DNA from: Rickettsiaceae bacterium
GTDB taxonomy: Bacteria; Pseudomonadota; Alphaproteobacteria; Rickettsiales; Rickettsiaceae
Direction of reading: 5' to 3'
DNA: 8,314 nt
Assembly: GCA_030731565.1 (NCBI GenBank)
Contig: JANQTT010000006.1
Coordinates: 1-8,314, forward strand
The translations under genes were made by a program, and so were the position numbers. Shown piece by piece: positions 1 through 7,705 of this stretch (positions are counted from its first letter, which is position 1; every line of letters begins with the position of its first letter). Below the pieces are notes generated by a model. That model saw only the letters and a program-made list of their open reading frames with translations. It was not told the origin of the DNA and did no database searches.

Positions 1-145
1 GTGTTAGTACTGATGAAAGTATTGCTACATACATAGCATAAATTTGCTTACGACTTGATTTGCTATGGCTAATAAAAAACGTAATATATAGCGCGCTAAA
101 TAGCGGTAAAAAAATACTAATTGATAAGATTGGCAAATCTAACAT
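1..145 (-). CDS. nuoM: NADH-quinone oxidoreductase subunit M, 5' end only (partial)
   Basis: This is the first 48 codons of NuoM, an antiporter-like proton-pumping membrane subunit of complex I; the rest lies beyond the left edge. The translation begins MLDLPILSISIFLPLFSALY and continues as a hydrophobic first membrane segment, then a short polar stretch (ISHSKSSRKQ) and the start of a second segment. This resembles the N-terminus of Rickettsia NuoM as I recall it. The ATG is well supported: the nuoL stop codon TAG is part of an AGGAG ribosome binding site (155-159) lying 9 bases upstream. nuoM directly follows nuoL with a 12-base gap, the usual order in complex I operons. The identification rests on position plus the short N-terminal match, so NuoM is far likelier than another antiporter-like subunit, but only 48 residues are visible. 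Confidence 0.88.
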   Translation of the reverse strand, partial: MLDLPILSISIFLPLFSALYITFFISHSKSSRKQIYAMYVAILSSVLT

Positions 146-154
146 TTATAATAA

Positions 155-159
155 CTCCT
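155..159 (-). promoter_or_regulatory. Ribosome binding site of nuoM, overlapping the nuoL stop codon
   Basis: On the minus strand the sequence TAGGAG contains both the nuoL stop codon (TAG) and the AGGAG Shine-Dalgarno core for nuoM, 9 bases before its ATG. A ribosome ending nuoL sits on the site that starts nuoM, which suggests translational coupling. The overlap is seen; the coupling is inferred. Confidence 0.75.
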
Positions 160-2080
160 ACGCCCCAAATAAATATTTTGCAACAAATACTGTGATGCAT
201 AAAACGATTGCAAAGACGATATAAAACGCATAATTAAATATATAACCTGTTTGGATTTGGCACATACACCAGCTAAAACTACGCGTTGCCATGCTAAAAC
301 CATTTGGTCCGAAGCGATCAATTATTTTTATATCAAACTTGCGTGACCAATCGCTTAAATATTTAGTGCTTTTAACAAAAATACAATCGAATATTTCATC
401 AAAAAAGAATCTGTTTTTAAGCACGTAATAAGTATATTGCATTTGCTGTGCAATTTTTTCTGACATATTGCTGCTATATACATAAATTCCAAATAGAGCG
501 CCAGATATACCAACGATTAGTGGTAATAGCTGTATCCCTAGGCTAACATGATGATCATGCTCATTCGTATTTAAGTTAAATAAACTATTAGCAAAGAATC
601 CATTTGGATTTGATATATTTAAAATATAATGCCCAAACATGCCGGCAAATAAAGTGCCTGCAACCAATATAAGCAACGGTATATTCATAATTTTCGGCGA
701 CTCATGCGCATGCTCAAAAGCTTCCCTGCTGAGTCTTGTTTTTCCATGAAAAGTCAGCATAATAATTTTAAGAGAGTATGCTGCTGTTAATATTGCGGCA
801 ATAATACCAAGGGTAAATGCAAGTGATCCAACACCGCCCGCTGCGTATGCAGATTCAAGTACTAAATCTTTTGAATAAAAACCTGCAAATGGGAATATCC
901 CTATAATTGCAAGCGATCCGATCCAAAAGTTAGCATAAGTAATTGGCATTTTGTTTCTCAGAGCCCCCATTTTAAATATATCTTGCTCATGCACGGCATG
1001 TATAACGCTGCCAGCAGATAAGAAAAGCAGAGCTTTAAAGAAACCATGCGTAACAAGGTGGAACACACCAGCATGATATGCTGAAACGCCGCATGCAAAG
1101 AACATATAACCTAGCTGTGAACATGTAGAGTAAGCAATAATCTTTTTAATATCCGTTTGAGCTATAGCAACAAGGGCTGCAAATAAACATGTCGTACCAC
1201 CAATAATAGTAATAAACTGTAAAACAGGGGGGCTATATTCAAACATAAACGAGCATCTTGCAACTAAAAACACGCCTGCTGTAACCATAGTTGCTGCATG
1301 AATTAGCGCTGATACTGGTGTTGGCCCTTCCATCGCGTCCGGTAGCCATACATGCATACCAATTTGCGCTGACTTTCCCATACAACCCAAAAATAGCATT
1401 AGGCAAATCACATCTAGCACTACAAAATTTGAACCTAATATTTCTAGGTCAGTTTGTGCCAAATTTTCTGCCAAAATAAAAACATGCTCAAAGTCTAAGC
1501 TTCCTGTGTATAATGCAATCATTACAATGCCGATTATGAATGCAAAATCTCCAACCCTATTAACGACAAAAGCCTTAATCGCCGCATTATTTGCTGACGC
1601 TTTTTTATAGTAATAACCAATTAATAAGTACGAACATAATCCAACGCCTTCCCAGCCAAAAAATAACTGCAGGAAATTATCTGCAGAAATTAGAGCTAAC
1701 ATAAAAAATGTAAATAATGATAGGTAGGATAAAAATTTTGGTAAATTCTTATCATCCGACATATAGCCAAGCGAATAAATATGCACCACTGCGGATACTG
1801 AAGTCACTAATAACATCATAATTGACGTTAGCTGATCCACATATATAGCCCAATTTATATTGAAAGAATTAGTGTTAATCCAATTAGCTAGAATAATATG
1901 TATAGTTTCTTGCCTAATGCCTGCCTCATTAAATACAAGCAAAGCGCAAATAGCTGCAGTAACTATTGCACTACTCGAAATAATACTAGCTATTTGATTG
2001 GAAAACTTTTTACAAAAAATACCATTTACTGATCCAGATATCAGGGGCAAGAATATAATCAATTTTAGCATTAATTCCAT
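158..2080 (-). CDS. nuoL: NADH-quinone oxidoreductase subunit L
   Basis: NuoL is the largest antiporter-like membrane subunit of complex I and carries the long lateral helix along the membrane arm. The 640-residue product is hydrophobic throughout and near the usual family length. Recognisable motifs run in order: [18 protein letters not shown] with the channel glutamate E144; [35 protein letters not shown] with K236 and the conserved [22 protein letters not shown] signature (about 235-269); [14 protein letters not shown] (344-357) with K349; and FAGFYSKD with the paired K404-D405. The C-terminal region from about residue 500 fits the distal helices. The first ATG is preferred over the one three codons later because a GAGG ribosome binding site lies 9 bases upstream of it, inside the end of nuoK. 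It follows nuoK by 5 bases and precedes nuoM. No key residue appears to be missing. Confidence 0.98.
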   Translation of the reverse strand: MELMLKLIIFLPLISGSVNGIFCKKFSNQIASIISSSAIVTAAICALLVFNEAGIRQETIHIILANWINTNSFNINWAIYVDQLTSIMMLLVTSVSAVVHIYSLGYMSDDKNLPKFLSYLSLFTFFMLALISADNFLQLFFGWEGVGLCSYLLIGYYYKKASANNAAIKAFVVNRVGDFAFIIGIVMIALYTGSLDFEHVFILAENLAQTDLEILGSNFVVLDVICLMLFLGCMGKSAQIGMHVWLPDAMEGPTPVSALIHAATMVTAGVFLVARCSFMFEYSPPVLQFITIIGGTTCLFAALVAIAQTDIKKIIAYSTCSQLGYMFFACGVSAYHAGVFHLVTHGFFKALLFLSAGSVIHAVHEQDIFKMGALRNKMPITYANFWIGSLAIIGIFPFAGFYSKDLVLESAYAAGGVGSLAFTLGIIAAILTAAYSLKIIMLTFHGKTRLSREAFEHAHESPKIMNIPLLILVAGTLFAGMFGHYILNISNPNGFFANSLFNLNTNEHDHHVSLGIQLLPLIVGISGALFGIYVYSSNMSEKIAQQMQYTYYVLKNRFFFDEIFDCIFVKSTKYLSDWSRKFDIKIIDRFGPNGFSMATRSFSWCMCQIQTGYIFNYAFYIVFAIVLCITVFVAKYLFGA

Positions 2081-2085
2081 ATAGA

Positions 2086-2403
2086 TCAGCCTCGCATTTG
2101 ATTAATATCTTCAATCTCAATTGATCCACGATTTCTATGGTATAAAACCAGAATCGCAAGTCCAATTGATACTTCAGCCGCTGCTATAGATAACACAATA
2201 ATACTAAATACCTGACCCACTATATCTTGTAAATGCACAGAAAACGCAACAAAATTAATATTTACAGCCAAAAGCATAAGCTCAACTGACATCAAAATAG
2301 TAATGACATTTTTTCTATTCATAAATAAACCAGATACTCCTACTGCAAAAAGCAGCGAAGAAAGGACCAAATAATGCTCTAAAGAAATTTCACTAATCGT
2401 CAT
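2086..2403 (-). CDS. nuoK: NADH-quinone oxidoreductase subunit K
   Basis: NuoK is a small three-helix membrane subunit of complex I (ND4L-like) that takes part in proton transfer. The 105-residue product has the family length and the motif [18 protein letters not shown] (residues 8-25). Two buried glutamates, E41 in [17 protein letters not shown] and E77 in [11 protein letters not shown], correspond to the two essential membrane glutamates of the family. The ATG overlaps the end of nuoJ by 11 bases in another frame, so translation is probably coupled. An AGGT sequence upstream within nuoJ is only a modest ribosome binding site. The last codons carry the GAGG site for nuoL. The short acidic tail ([12 protein letters not shown]) is unremarkable. 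Confidence 0.97.
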   Translation of the reverse strand: MTISEISLEHYLVLSSLLFAVGVSGLFMNRKNVITILMSVELMLLAVNINFVAFSVHLQDIVGQVFSIIVLSIAAAEVSIGLAILVLYHRNRGSIEIEDINQMRG

Positions 2404-3013
2404 AATTCAAATTACCTAATCCTGATTTTCCATCTAATTTAGCTATTTCTATGCTATTCTCTTTATTGCGATATAGCTGGCTTGATACTTTTTGCCTTTT
2501 TACTCCAGGCCTTAACCTTAAAGTAAGAGCAATACTTGCGATCATAGCAACAAATAATATAATTCCAGCAGTTTGGAATGGCAGTACAAATTCTGTATAA
2601 AGTAACCTGCCAATAGCATAGGCATTTCCGATATCTGGAGAAATAGCAAACGCAGTATTACCTTGCGGAACAATTACTTTAGTACCAAGTAGCACGACTA
2701 CAACTAAATCCGCGAATAAGAAAGCTGATAAAAAGAATGCAAATGTCATTTCTGAAGTGGCGGCTCCTCTGAGCTCAGTAAATTTAATATCAAGCATCAT
2801 CACAACAAATAAAAATAATACAGCAACAGCACCTACATAGATAATGATAAGCATCATCGCAATAAATTCAGCTCCCATAAGAACCATAAGTCCAGCGCCA
2901 TTACAAAATGCAAAAATCAGCCAAAGGACAGAATGCACAGGATTACGGCTTGAAATCACCATAATACTGCAAAGAATAATCAACGCTGCAAATCCATAGA
3001 AAAATAATGCCAT
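2393..3013 (-). CDS. nuoJ: NADH-quinone oxidoreductase subunit J
   Basis: NuoJ (ND6-like) is a membrane subunit of complex I at the junction between the quinone site and the pumping subunits. The 206-residue product begins with a membrane helix, then [19 protein letters not shown] (24-42), and then the diagnostic [26 protein letters not shown] (49-74). The [13 protein letters not shown] part is the conserved helix 3 with its pi-bulge region around Y59. Further helices lie near 90-110 and 145-165, followed by a polar tail of about 40 residues. Its ATG is 5 bases after the nuoI stop, and an AGG core at that stop (ACAGGTAG) acts as the ribosome binding site. Its 3' end overlaps the start of nuoK by 11 bases. 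Length and motifs are normal. Confidence 0.96.
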   Translation of the reverse strand: MALFFYGFAALIILCSIMVISSRNPVHSVLWLIFAFCNGAGLMVLMGAEFIAMMLIIIYVGAVAVLFLFVVMMLDIKFTELRGAATSEMTFAFFLSAFLFADLVVVVLLGTKVIVPQGNTAFAISPDIGNAYAIGRLLYTEFVLPFQTAGIILFVAMIASIALTLRLRPGVKRQKVSSQLYRNKENSIEIAKLDGKSGLGNLNYDD

Positions 3014-3018
3014 ATATA

Positions 3019-3498
3019 CTACCTGTACGGATAATCATCTTTTAGTTTTCTTGCAAGCTCTTGCTCCCACATCTCACCATTCCTGAGCAATCTTTCTTTA
3101 TCATATAAAAGCTCTTCATGGGTTTCTGTGGCAAATTCAAAATTCGGCCCTTCGACAATTGCATCAACTGGACATGCTTCTTGGCACATTCCGCAATAGA
3201 TGCATTTAGTCATGTCTATATCATATCTTGTTGTACGCCTGCTGCCATCTTCTCTGTCCTCTGCCTCAATTAAAATTGCTTGGGCAGGGCATATTGCTTC
3301 GCACAATTTACAAGCAATACAACGTTCTTCTCCGTTTGCATACCTACGCAGAGCATGCTCACCTTTAAACCTCGGGCTAATTGGGCTTTTTTCATATGGA
3401 TAATTTAGTGTAACTTTTGGCTTAAAGAAATATTTTAAAGTCAAAGCCATACCGACGGCTATTTCATATAATACCCAAGATTTTATATATTTTATCAT
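3019..3498 (-). CDS. nuoI: NADH-quinone oxidoreductase subunit I (two [4Fe-4S] clusters)
   Basis: NuoI (TYKY/NDUFS8-like) is a peripheral ferredoxin-type subunit that carries electrons through two [4Fe-4S] clusters (N6a and N6b) towards the quinone. The 159-residue product has two complete CxxCxxCxxxCP motifs: C60, C63, C66 and C70 in [12 protein letters not shown], and C99, C102, C105 and C109 in [12 protein letters not shown]. Each of the first three cysteines of one motif, with the last of the other, normally binds one cluster. The N-terminus ([30 protein letters not shown]) is the amphipathic segment that sits on the membrane arm. It begins 10 bases after the nuoH stop with an AGG core nearby and ends 5 bases before nuoJ. 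All eight cysteines are present, so it should be functional. Confidence 0.98.
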   Translation of the reverse strand: MIKYIKSWVLYEIAVGMALTLKYFFKPKVTLNYPYEKSPISPRFKGEHALRRYANGEERCIACKLCEAICPAQAILIEAEDREDGSRRTTRYDIDMTKCIYCGMCQEACPVDAIVEGPNFEFATETHEELLYDKERLLRNGEMWEQELARKLKDDYPYR

Positions 3499-3508
3499 AA
3501 CTTATAAC

Positions 3509-4525
3509 CTATCCTGGTAAATTCCCGGTTAACATTAAAAGAGAGGCAACTAGGACAACCCAAAAAAGTGTTAATGGCAAGAAAAATTTCCAACCAATCC
3601 GCATTAACTGATCATATCTATAGCGTGGTAATGTCGCCCTGATCCATAAAAATATAAATAATAAGAATACAACTTTTATAACAAACCATATAAACCCTGG
3701 AACAATTCCCAAAAATTCAATATTAAAAGGCGGTAAATATCCGCCCATAAAAAAGGTAACCGTAATTGCACTTACTAATATCATATTTGCATATTCGCCT
3801 AGAAAGAATAATGCAAAAGCCATAGATGAATATTCTACGTTATAACCTGCAACAAGCTCAGCCTCGGCTTCAGGAAGGTCAAATGGCAAACGGTTAGTTT
3901 CAGCTAAAACTGAAATAAAGAAAACAACTGCCATTGGCGCTAGAAGCAGCTGTATCCATAATGGCATTGTTCTTTGATATTCAACAATCTCTGACATGTT
4001 TAATGTACCTGTAACTAGCAGTACAGTAACAATAACAAGCCCCATCGATACTTCATAGGAGATCATTTGCGCTGAGGATCTGATAGCCCCTAAAAATGCA
4101 TATTTAGAATTACTCGCCCAACCAGCCATAATAATCCCATATACACCAAGAGAGGATATTGCCAAAATATAAAGCACTCCTACGTTAATGTCCGCAAGCA
4201 CCATACCTGCCCCAAACGGTATCACCGCCCAGCCTATAAGACTTAAGGTAAAAGTAATCATTGGTGCCAAAATAAATACTACTTTACTTGCAGGCGTTGG
4301 CACAATCACTTCCTTAAACATCAACTTTACAGCATCAGCAATTGGTTGCAGCAAACCAAATGGCCCAACAACATTTGGTCCTCTTCTCATTTGCATTAAG
4401 CCAATTACTCTTCTTTCTGCATAAGTCAAATATGCAACGCAAAGCAGCAACGGTAATGTTATAAGTAAAATTTTTGCTACAATATAAATTATCGGCAAAC
4501 CATATTCAAAAAATAAATCTATCAT
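3509..4525 (-). CDS. nuoH: NADH-quinone oxidoreductase subunit H
   Basis: NuoH (ND1-like) is the membrane subunit that forms much of the quinone-binding chamber at the foot of the peripheral arm. The 338-residue product has the conserved [34 protein letters not shown] (35-68), [27 protein letters not shown] (136-162), and [40 protein letters not shown] (209-248), plus [16 protein letters not shown] near the end. I place the start at 4525 and not at the in-frame ATG at 4561. This ATG shares an ATGA overlap with the nuoG stop, has a GAGG site 7 bases upstream, and gives a protein starting [11 protein letters not shown], as expected for this family. The longer form would add 12 polar residues lying inside nuoG. 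nuoI follows after 10 bases. Confidence 0.97.
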   Translation of the reverse strand: MIDLFFEYGLPIIYIVAKILLITLPLLLCVAYLTYAERRVIGLMQMRRGPNVVGPFGLLQPIADAVKLMFKEVIVPTPASKVVFILAPMITFTLSLIGWAVIPFGAGMVLADINVGVLYILAISSLGVYGIIMAGWASNSKYAFLGAIRSSAQMISYEVSMGLVIVTVLLVTGTLNMSEIVEYQRTMPLWIQLLLAPMAVVFFISVLAETNRLPFDLPEAEAELVAGYNVEYSSMAFALFFLGEYANMILVSAITVTFFMGGYLPPFNIEFLGIVPGFIWFVIKVVFLLFIFLWIRATLPRYRYDQLMRIGWKFFLPLTLFWVVLVASLLMLTGNLPG

Positions 4526-6573
4526 GAAGATGCCTCGCCTTTTAATTGCATTTTCGCGCACCTTGCCATTGTTACCGAGGCTCTACTAATTGGATCTGTC
4601 ATATAATAATTCATTTCCACTTTTTGTAGCGGCGTTTTCATTATCCTGACGGTAGATTTAAATGGTATAAAAGGAGTAGGTATAATTTCGTCAATATTAG
4701 CAAATACCGCATTCTCTTTGGCCATTAACTCTCTGACCTCTGTTAAATTATCCGCATATATTGGTACATCTAAGCTTTTTGCTAAAGAAGTAATTATATC
4801 CCAGCTTTCTCTTGCCTGACCAAGAGGCGAAATAGCTGCTCTTGCATATTGCGGACGCCCTTCCATATTTACAAAAATTCCATCCTGTTCAGTATAAGCT
4901 GCCTCAGGTAATATTACATCCGCGCGGCTAACAGAAGAATCTCCATGGTGCCCTTGATAAATTACAAAACAGTCTTCACCAATTTTACCTATATCAATAT
5001 CATCTGCCGCTAAAAGGTATAAAGCCTTAACATTACCTTTTTTTGCAGCGTTTAGTATATCCGCAGTTCCCGTCCCATCCTTGCCAGAATAAAAACCCAG
5101 ATCAAGGGCAGCAACCATAGAAGCGTGGTTATGCAGAATATTAAATCCATTCCAATCGGGCCTTATAACATCATATTTTTTAGCAATATCATGTAATATT
5201 GATAATATACCGTGAGAATCTGAGCGTGTTAAAACCCCATCTCCAATAATTATCATTGGATTGCTTGCTGCTTTTAACTTTTTTGCAAAATCTCCTGTGC
5301 TAGCCAAAATCTGCTCAAGAGTTGATAAATCGTCTCCTAATTCTTCTACCTGATAAGTTTGGTCATCTTTTTGGCCCAGCCTAGCAACATGCATTTGACC
5401 ATCCCTTACCATTTTACCAATTCTTGCATTTAATACCGGAGCAACTTGCCTCGGATTTGCGCCAACTAATAAACATACATCAGCTTTTTCTAGCCCAGCA
5501 ATGCCAGAATTGAACAAGTAGTTACTGCGGCTAGTAGTATCTATTCTATACCCAAACTGGTTTGCATCAATATTATTGCTGCCAAGTGCAGCTAGCATTT
5601 TTTTCAGTAAAAACAACGATTCTGCATTAACTGTAGTGCCAGCAATAGCAGCTATAGATTCGCCTTCTATAACACTAATATTTTCAACAATCTTAGAAAT
5701 CGCTTCACCCCAGCTAGACCTAACTAATTTACCACCTTTACGTACATATGGTGTATCAATACGTTGTACTTTCAGTCCATCGTACGAGAACCGCGCCTTA
5801 TCCGATAACCATTCTTCATTAATGTCTTCATTTAGCTTCGGTAAAATCCGCATTACTTCCAGGCCTCTGGAATCCACTCGAATATTTGAACCAACCGCAT
5901 CCATGACGTCTATAGACTCTGTTTTTTCCAACTCCCAGCTTCTCGCTGTAAACTCATATGGCTTCGAGGTTAGCGCCCCGACTGGACATAAATCAATAAC
6001 ATTTCCAGACAATTCAGACGTCAAAGTTTTTTCAAGATAACTTGTAATCTCCATATGTTCGCCGCGATTAATTGCGCCCATTTCTGGAACACCTGCAACT
6101 TCGGTAGCAAAACGTATACAGCGTGTGCAATGAATGCACCTAGTCATTTCGGTTTTAACTAGAGGACCAAGGTTTTTGTCTTTTACAGAACGTTTATTTT
6201 CCGTATACCTATTCTTGCCTTTGCCATATTTGAATGCTTGATCCTGCAAGTCACACTCGCCACCTTGATCACAAATTGGGCAATCTAGAGGATGGTTAAT
6301 TAGCAAAAATTCCATTACCCCTTCGCGTGACTTTTTCACCTTTGGCGTATCGGTTTTTATCACCATCCCTTCAGAAACAGGCATCGCGCAAGAGGCAATT
6401 AACTTAGGCGCCCGTTCCATTTCCACAAGACACATACGACAATTACCAGCAATTTTCAATCTTTCATGAAAGCAAAAATGTGGGATCTCAATACCAGCCG
6501 ACTCGCAAGCCTGCATGACCGTCAAACCTTCTCCGACCTCAATTTCGTTTCCATTAATTGTTAGCTTTGGCAT
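4522..6573 (-). CDS. nuoG: NADH-quinone oxidoreductase subunit G (iron-sulfur, molybdopterin-oxidoreductase-like)
   Basis: NuoG is the largest peripheral-arm subunit of complex I and carries clusters N1b, N5 and N4 on the electron path from NADH to quinone. The 683-residue product shows C34, C45, C48 and C62 for a [2Fe-2S] cluster; [17 protein letters not shown] with H94, C98, C101 and C107 for the His/Cys3 [4Fe-4S] cluster; and C146, C149 and C152 in CIHCTRC plus C196 in CPVGAL for the third. Residues from about 215 form the molybdopterin-oxidoreductase-like domain, inactive as such in complex I. I see no extra cysteine motif for the N7 cluster found in some bacteria, as expected in alphaproteobacteria. 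The start [13 protein letters not shown] is the expected ferredoxin-like beginning. The AAGG just before the ATG is too close to be a good ribosome binding site. It is the first nuo gene of this cluster in the window; nuoE/nuoF do not precede it. Confidence 0.97.
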   Translation of the reverse strand: MPKLTINGNEIEVGEGLTVMQACESAGIEIPHFCFHERLKIAGNCRMCLVEMERAPKLIASCAMPVSEGMVIKTDTPKVKKSREGVMEFLLINHPLDCPICDQGGECDLQDQAFKYGKGKNRYTENKRSVKDKNLGPLVKTEMTRCIHCTRCIRFATEVAGVPEMGAINRGEHMEITSYLEKTLTSELSGNVIDLCPVGALTSKPYEFTARSWELEKTESIDVMDAVGSNIRVDSRGLEVMRILPKLNEDINEEWLSDKARFSYDGLKVQRIDTPYVRKGGKLVRSSWGEAISKIVENISVIEGESIAAIAGTTVNAESLFLLKKMLAALGSNNIDANQFGYRIDTTSRSNYLFNSGIAGLEKADVCLLVGANPRQVAPVLNARIGKMVRDGQMHVARLGQKDDQTYQVEELGDDLSTLEQILASTGDFAKKLKAASNPMIIIGDGVLTRSDSHGILSILHDIAKKYDVIRPDWNGFNILHNHASMVAALDLGFYSGKDGTGTADILNAAKKGNVKALYLLAADDIDIGKIGEDCFVIYQGHHGDSSVSRADVILPEAAYTEQDGIFVNMEGRPQYARAAISPLGQARESWDIITSLAKSLDVPIYADNLTEVRELMAKENAVFANIDEIIPTPFIPFKSTVRIMKTPLQKVEMNYYMTDPISRASVTMARCAKMQLKGEASS
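4533..4536 (-). promoter_or_regulatory. Ribosome binding site deciding the nuoH start
   Basis: A GAGG core inside the last codons of nuoG lies 7 bases before the ATG at 4525. It supports that start over the in-frame ATG 36 bases further upstream. The nuoH start overlaps the nuoG stop as ATGA, a typical layout for coupled re-initiation. Confidence 0.7.
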
Positions 6574-6594
6574 CCTTATATTTTAACCAGACTT

Positions 6595-6624
6595 ATCTTA
6601 TTTATTTTCAACAAGCATACTCAA
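6595..6624 (-). promoter_or_regulatory. Candidate sigma-70-type promoter for the nuoG-nuoM operon
   Basis: On the minus strand a TTGAGT hexamer (6619-6624) and a TAAGAT hexamer (6595-6600) are separated by 18 bases, 21 bases upstream of the nuoG ATG. This would give a very short leader, consistent with the absence of a well-spaced ribosome binding site. The spacer is the only gap over 15 bases next to the operon, so a promoter is expected here, but in AT-rich DNA such matches occur by chance. Other TTGxxx/TAxxxT pairs could be proposed. Confidence 0.3.
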
Positions 6625-6740
6625 ATAAGGCCAAGAAAACCATCGTTTTTATACGAAAAATTATTTTTGCCTAAAATACTGTTGCTACCAAGCAGATCTA
6701 TTACAAATTTATGTAAAAGTTAATCGGTTATAAATTTACC

Positions 6741-6753
6741 TAGGTAGTACCTA
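6741..6753. repeat. Perfect 13-base palindrome (possible operator)
   Basis: TAGGTA and TACCTA form perfect 6-base inverted arms around a single central G. It lies 30 bases beyond the end of the PIN-domain gene and about 168 bases upstream of the nuoG start, in the otherwise featureless 6574-6782 spacer. Its symmetry and compactness are those of a dimeric regulator site, but nothing links it to a known protein. The rest of the spacer shows only weak AT-rich inverted repeats. Confidence 0.35.
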
Positions 6754-6782
6754 ATGGCATTTTTCTAAATATTTATAGTCAT

Positions 6783-7127
6783 TTATAAAAATGGATTTAT
6801 GACTTCTAACATATTTATATCATAATCTTTTACATTTCTAGTAACAATTATTAGATCAAAATGTAAGGCTGTAGCGGCTATAAGACTATCTATTGCTGGC
6901 AGGGTTCTATTCGTTTGAGTTTGAAGTAAGCCCCATTTATTTGCTACATGTTGATCAATAGGCAAGATTCTATTTTCAAACCAATTGATTAAATCTTGAT
7001 CTAGCCATAGCCTGGCTTTTTCCCGGTATTGGTCATTATTTATTTGACCTAAAACTTTTCGTATTTCCCCAATGGTTAAAACACTTAAATATAAATCTAG
7101 GTCCGAAACTTTGCCAGCAGTGCCCAA
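6783..7127 (-). pseudogene. VapC/FitB-like PIN-domain toxin, N-terminally truncated
   Basis: PIN-domain toxins of type II toxin-antitoxin systems are metal-dependent ribonucleases that cut tRNA or other RNA until held by an antitoxin. The readable part (114 residues from a TTG codon) has DLYLSVLTIGEIRK with the second acidic residue E21, ALPAID-type LPAIDSLIAATAL with D80, and VTRNVKDYD with D101, ending in VINPFL, all typical of the VapC/FitB branch. The usual N-terminus (a beta strand followed by DTNVISEL, with the first catalytic aspartate) is missing. Family similarity starts only at KVSDLDLYLS, about 30-35 residues into a normal toxin. Upstream the frame stays open for a dozen more codons with no standard start and no PIN-like sequence. 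No antitoxin gene is recognisable beside it. I infer an inactive remnant; a short fusion product from the TTG cannot be excluded. Confidence 0.8.
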
Positions 7128-7336
7128 TGTTTCTTCTATAACTTCGTCTCCTAAATTATTTCCTAGTTAGAGTTTTTTTTATATGTCTTTTTGTATTAAA
7201 AAATATATTAGAAATCCTGGAATTATTTTTAAAACATAAAGTAACATCTATTGATCTTAATAAGAAAATAAACCAATTAGATACTGTCTTAACTAAGATA
7301 ATTGAGGATGGTCCAGTTAAAAACCTCGAAGTAATT
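7128..7336. other. Probable scar region between two genes lacking their 5' ends
   Basis: About 200 bases separate the truncated PIN-domain gene from the plausible start of the plus-strand gene that follows. On the minus strand it holds an AGGAG ribosome-binding-like sequence (7148-7152) followed 8 bases later by an ATA codon in the PIN frame, not a standard start. On the plus strand the frame of the next gene stays open from 7142 without ATG or GTG, and coding-like sequence (KNILEILELFLKHKVTS) appears from about 7199. There is a run of eight T at 7173-7180. No RNA gene or known mobile element is visible. Confidence 0.4.
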
Positions 7337-7606
7337 TTGAAACACGCATTACCAATTGATTTAAAAAATGATAAAAAACTATTAGAACTTCTCGTATCAG
7401 AAAAAGGGCAATATGCTATGTATATTCCCTTATTATTAAAACACTCGGATCCATTAACTCAAGAGGAGTTGGAGAACCATGGATTGGCAGACTTTATGTC
7501 GCATGAAGAGAGTTTACTTGATATAGATAATATTCTGATTGATGAATTTACAACTACTGATTCTTCCCACGAAATAGAATTTACTGGGAATATAGAAAAT
7601 ATATAA
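7337..7606 (+). CDS. Hypothetical protein, probably the 3' part of a longer gene
   Basis: I do not recognise this gene. From a TTG codon it gives 89 residues: a helical, Lys/Leu-rich first half (KHALPIDLKNDKKLLELLVS, then YAMYIPLLLKHSDPLTQEELENHGL) and a very acidic, Ser/Thr-containing tail (MSHEESLLDIDNILIDEFTTTDSSHEIEF). There is no signal peptide or membrane segment. The same frame is open back to 7142 and reads as plausible protein from about 7199 (ILELFLKHKVTSIDLNKKINQLDTVLTKIIEDGPVKNLEVILKHAL). The LELFLKHK and LEVILKHAL stretches look like degenerate helical repeats, perhaps ankyrin-like, but that is a guess. No good start or ribosome binding site exists in the longer frame, so this looks like a gene that lost its 5' end, facing away from the truncated PIN gene. 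Base composition is AT-rich like the nuo genes. Confidence 0.45.
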   Translation: MKHALPIDLKNDKKLLELLVSEKGQYAMYIPLLLKHSDPLTQEELENHGLADFMSHEESLLDIDNILIDEFTTTDSSHEIEFTGNIENI

Positions 7607-7705
7607 TTGGCAACTAATTAGCACTGGCAAATCTATCCTAAAATTGGGGTAAGTTATAAAAAGTGACACTAGGAAATACTGTAAAAAAGTAAAAAGAGGG
7701 AAAAA
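7607..7705. other. AT-rich convergent spacer, no clear terminator
   Basis: This stretch lies between the plus-strand hypothetical gene and the minus-strand exoprotein gene, whose 3' ends face each other. It contains a short direct repeat of TGGCAA (7608-7613 and 7625-7630) around CTAATTAG. I see no convincing stem with a T run on either strand. Confidence 0.4.

Noticed and set aside
4526..4561. Longer nuoH starting at the upstream in-frame ATG
   Set aside because: It would add 12 polar residues overlapping nuoG, while the ATG at 4525 has a GAGG site 7 bases upstream and gives the normal family N-terminus.
5576..6040. Plus-strand open frame of about 154 codons lying antisense within nuoG
   Set aside because: It is the mirror of a strongly conserved nuoG region with all its cysteine motifs intact, and the antisense product has no recognisable domain.
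6705..6737. Inverted repeat AAATTTAT/ATAAATTT upstream of nuoG
   Set aside because: The arms are made only of A and T, which is expected by chance in this AT-rich spacer.
6777..6804. Inverted repeat AGTCAT/ATGACT around the stop codon of the PIN gene
   Set aside because: The arms are only six bases with a 16-base loop and there is no T run on the minus strand after it, so it is not a convincing terminator.
7148..7180. Hairpin-like sequence followed by eight T, resembling a rho-independent terminator on the plus strand
   Set aside because: The stem is only about six base pairs, AT-rich, with a bulge and a 12-base loop, and no plus-strand gene ends just before it.
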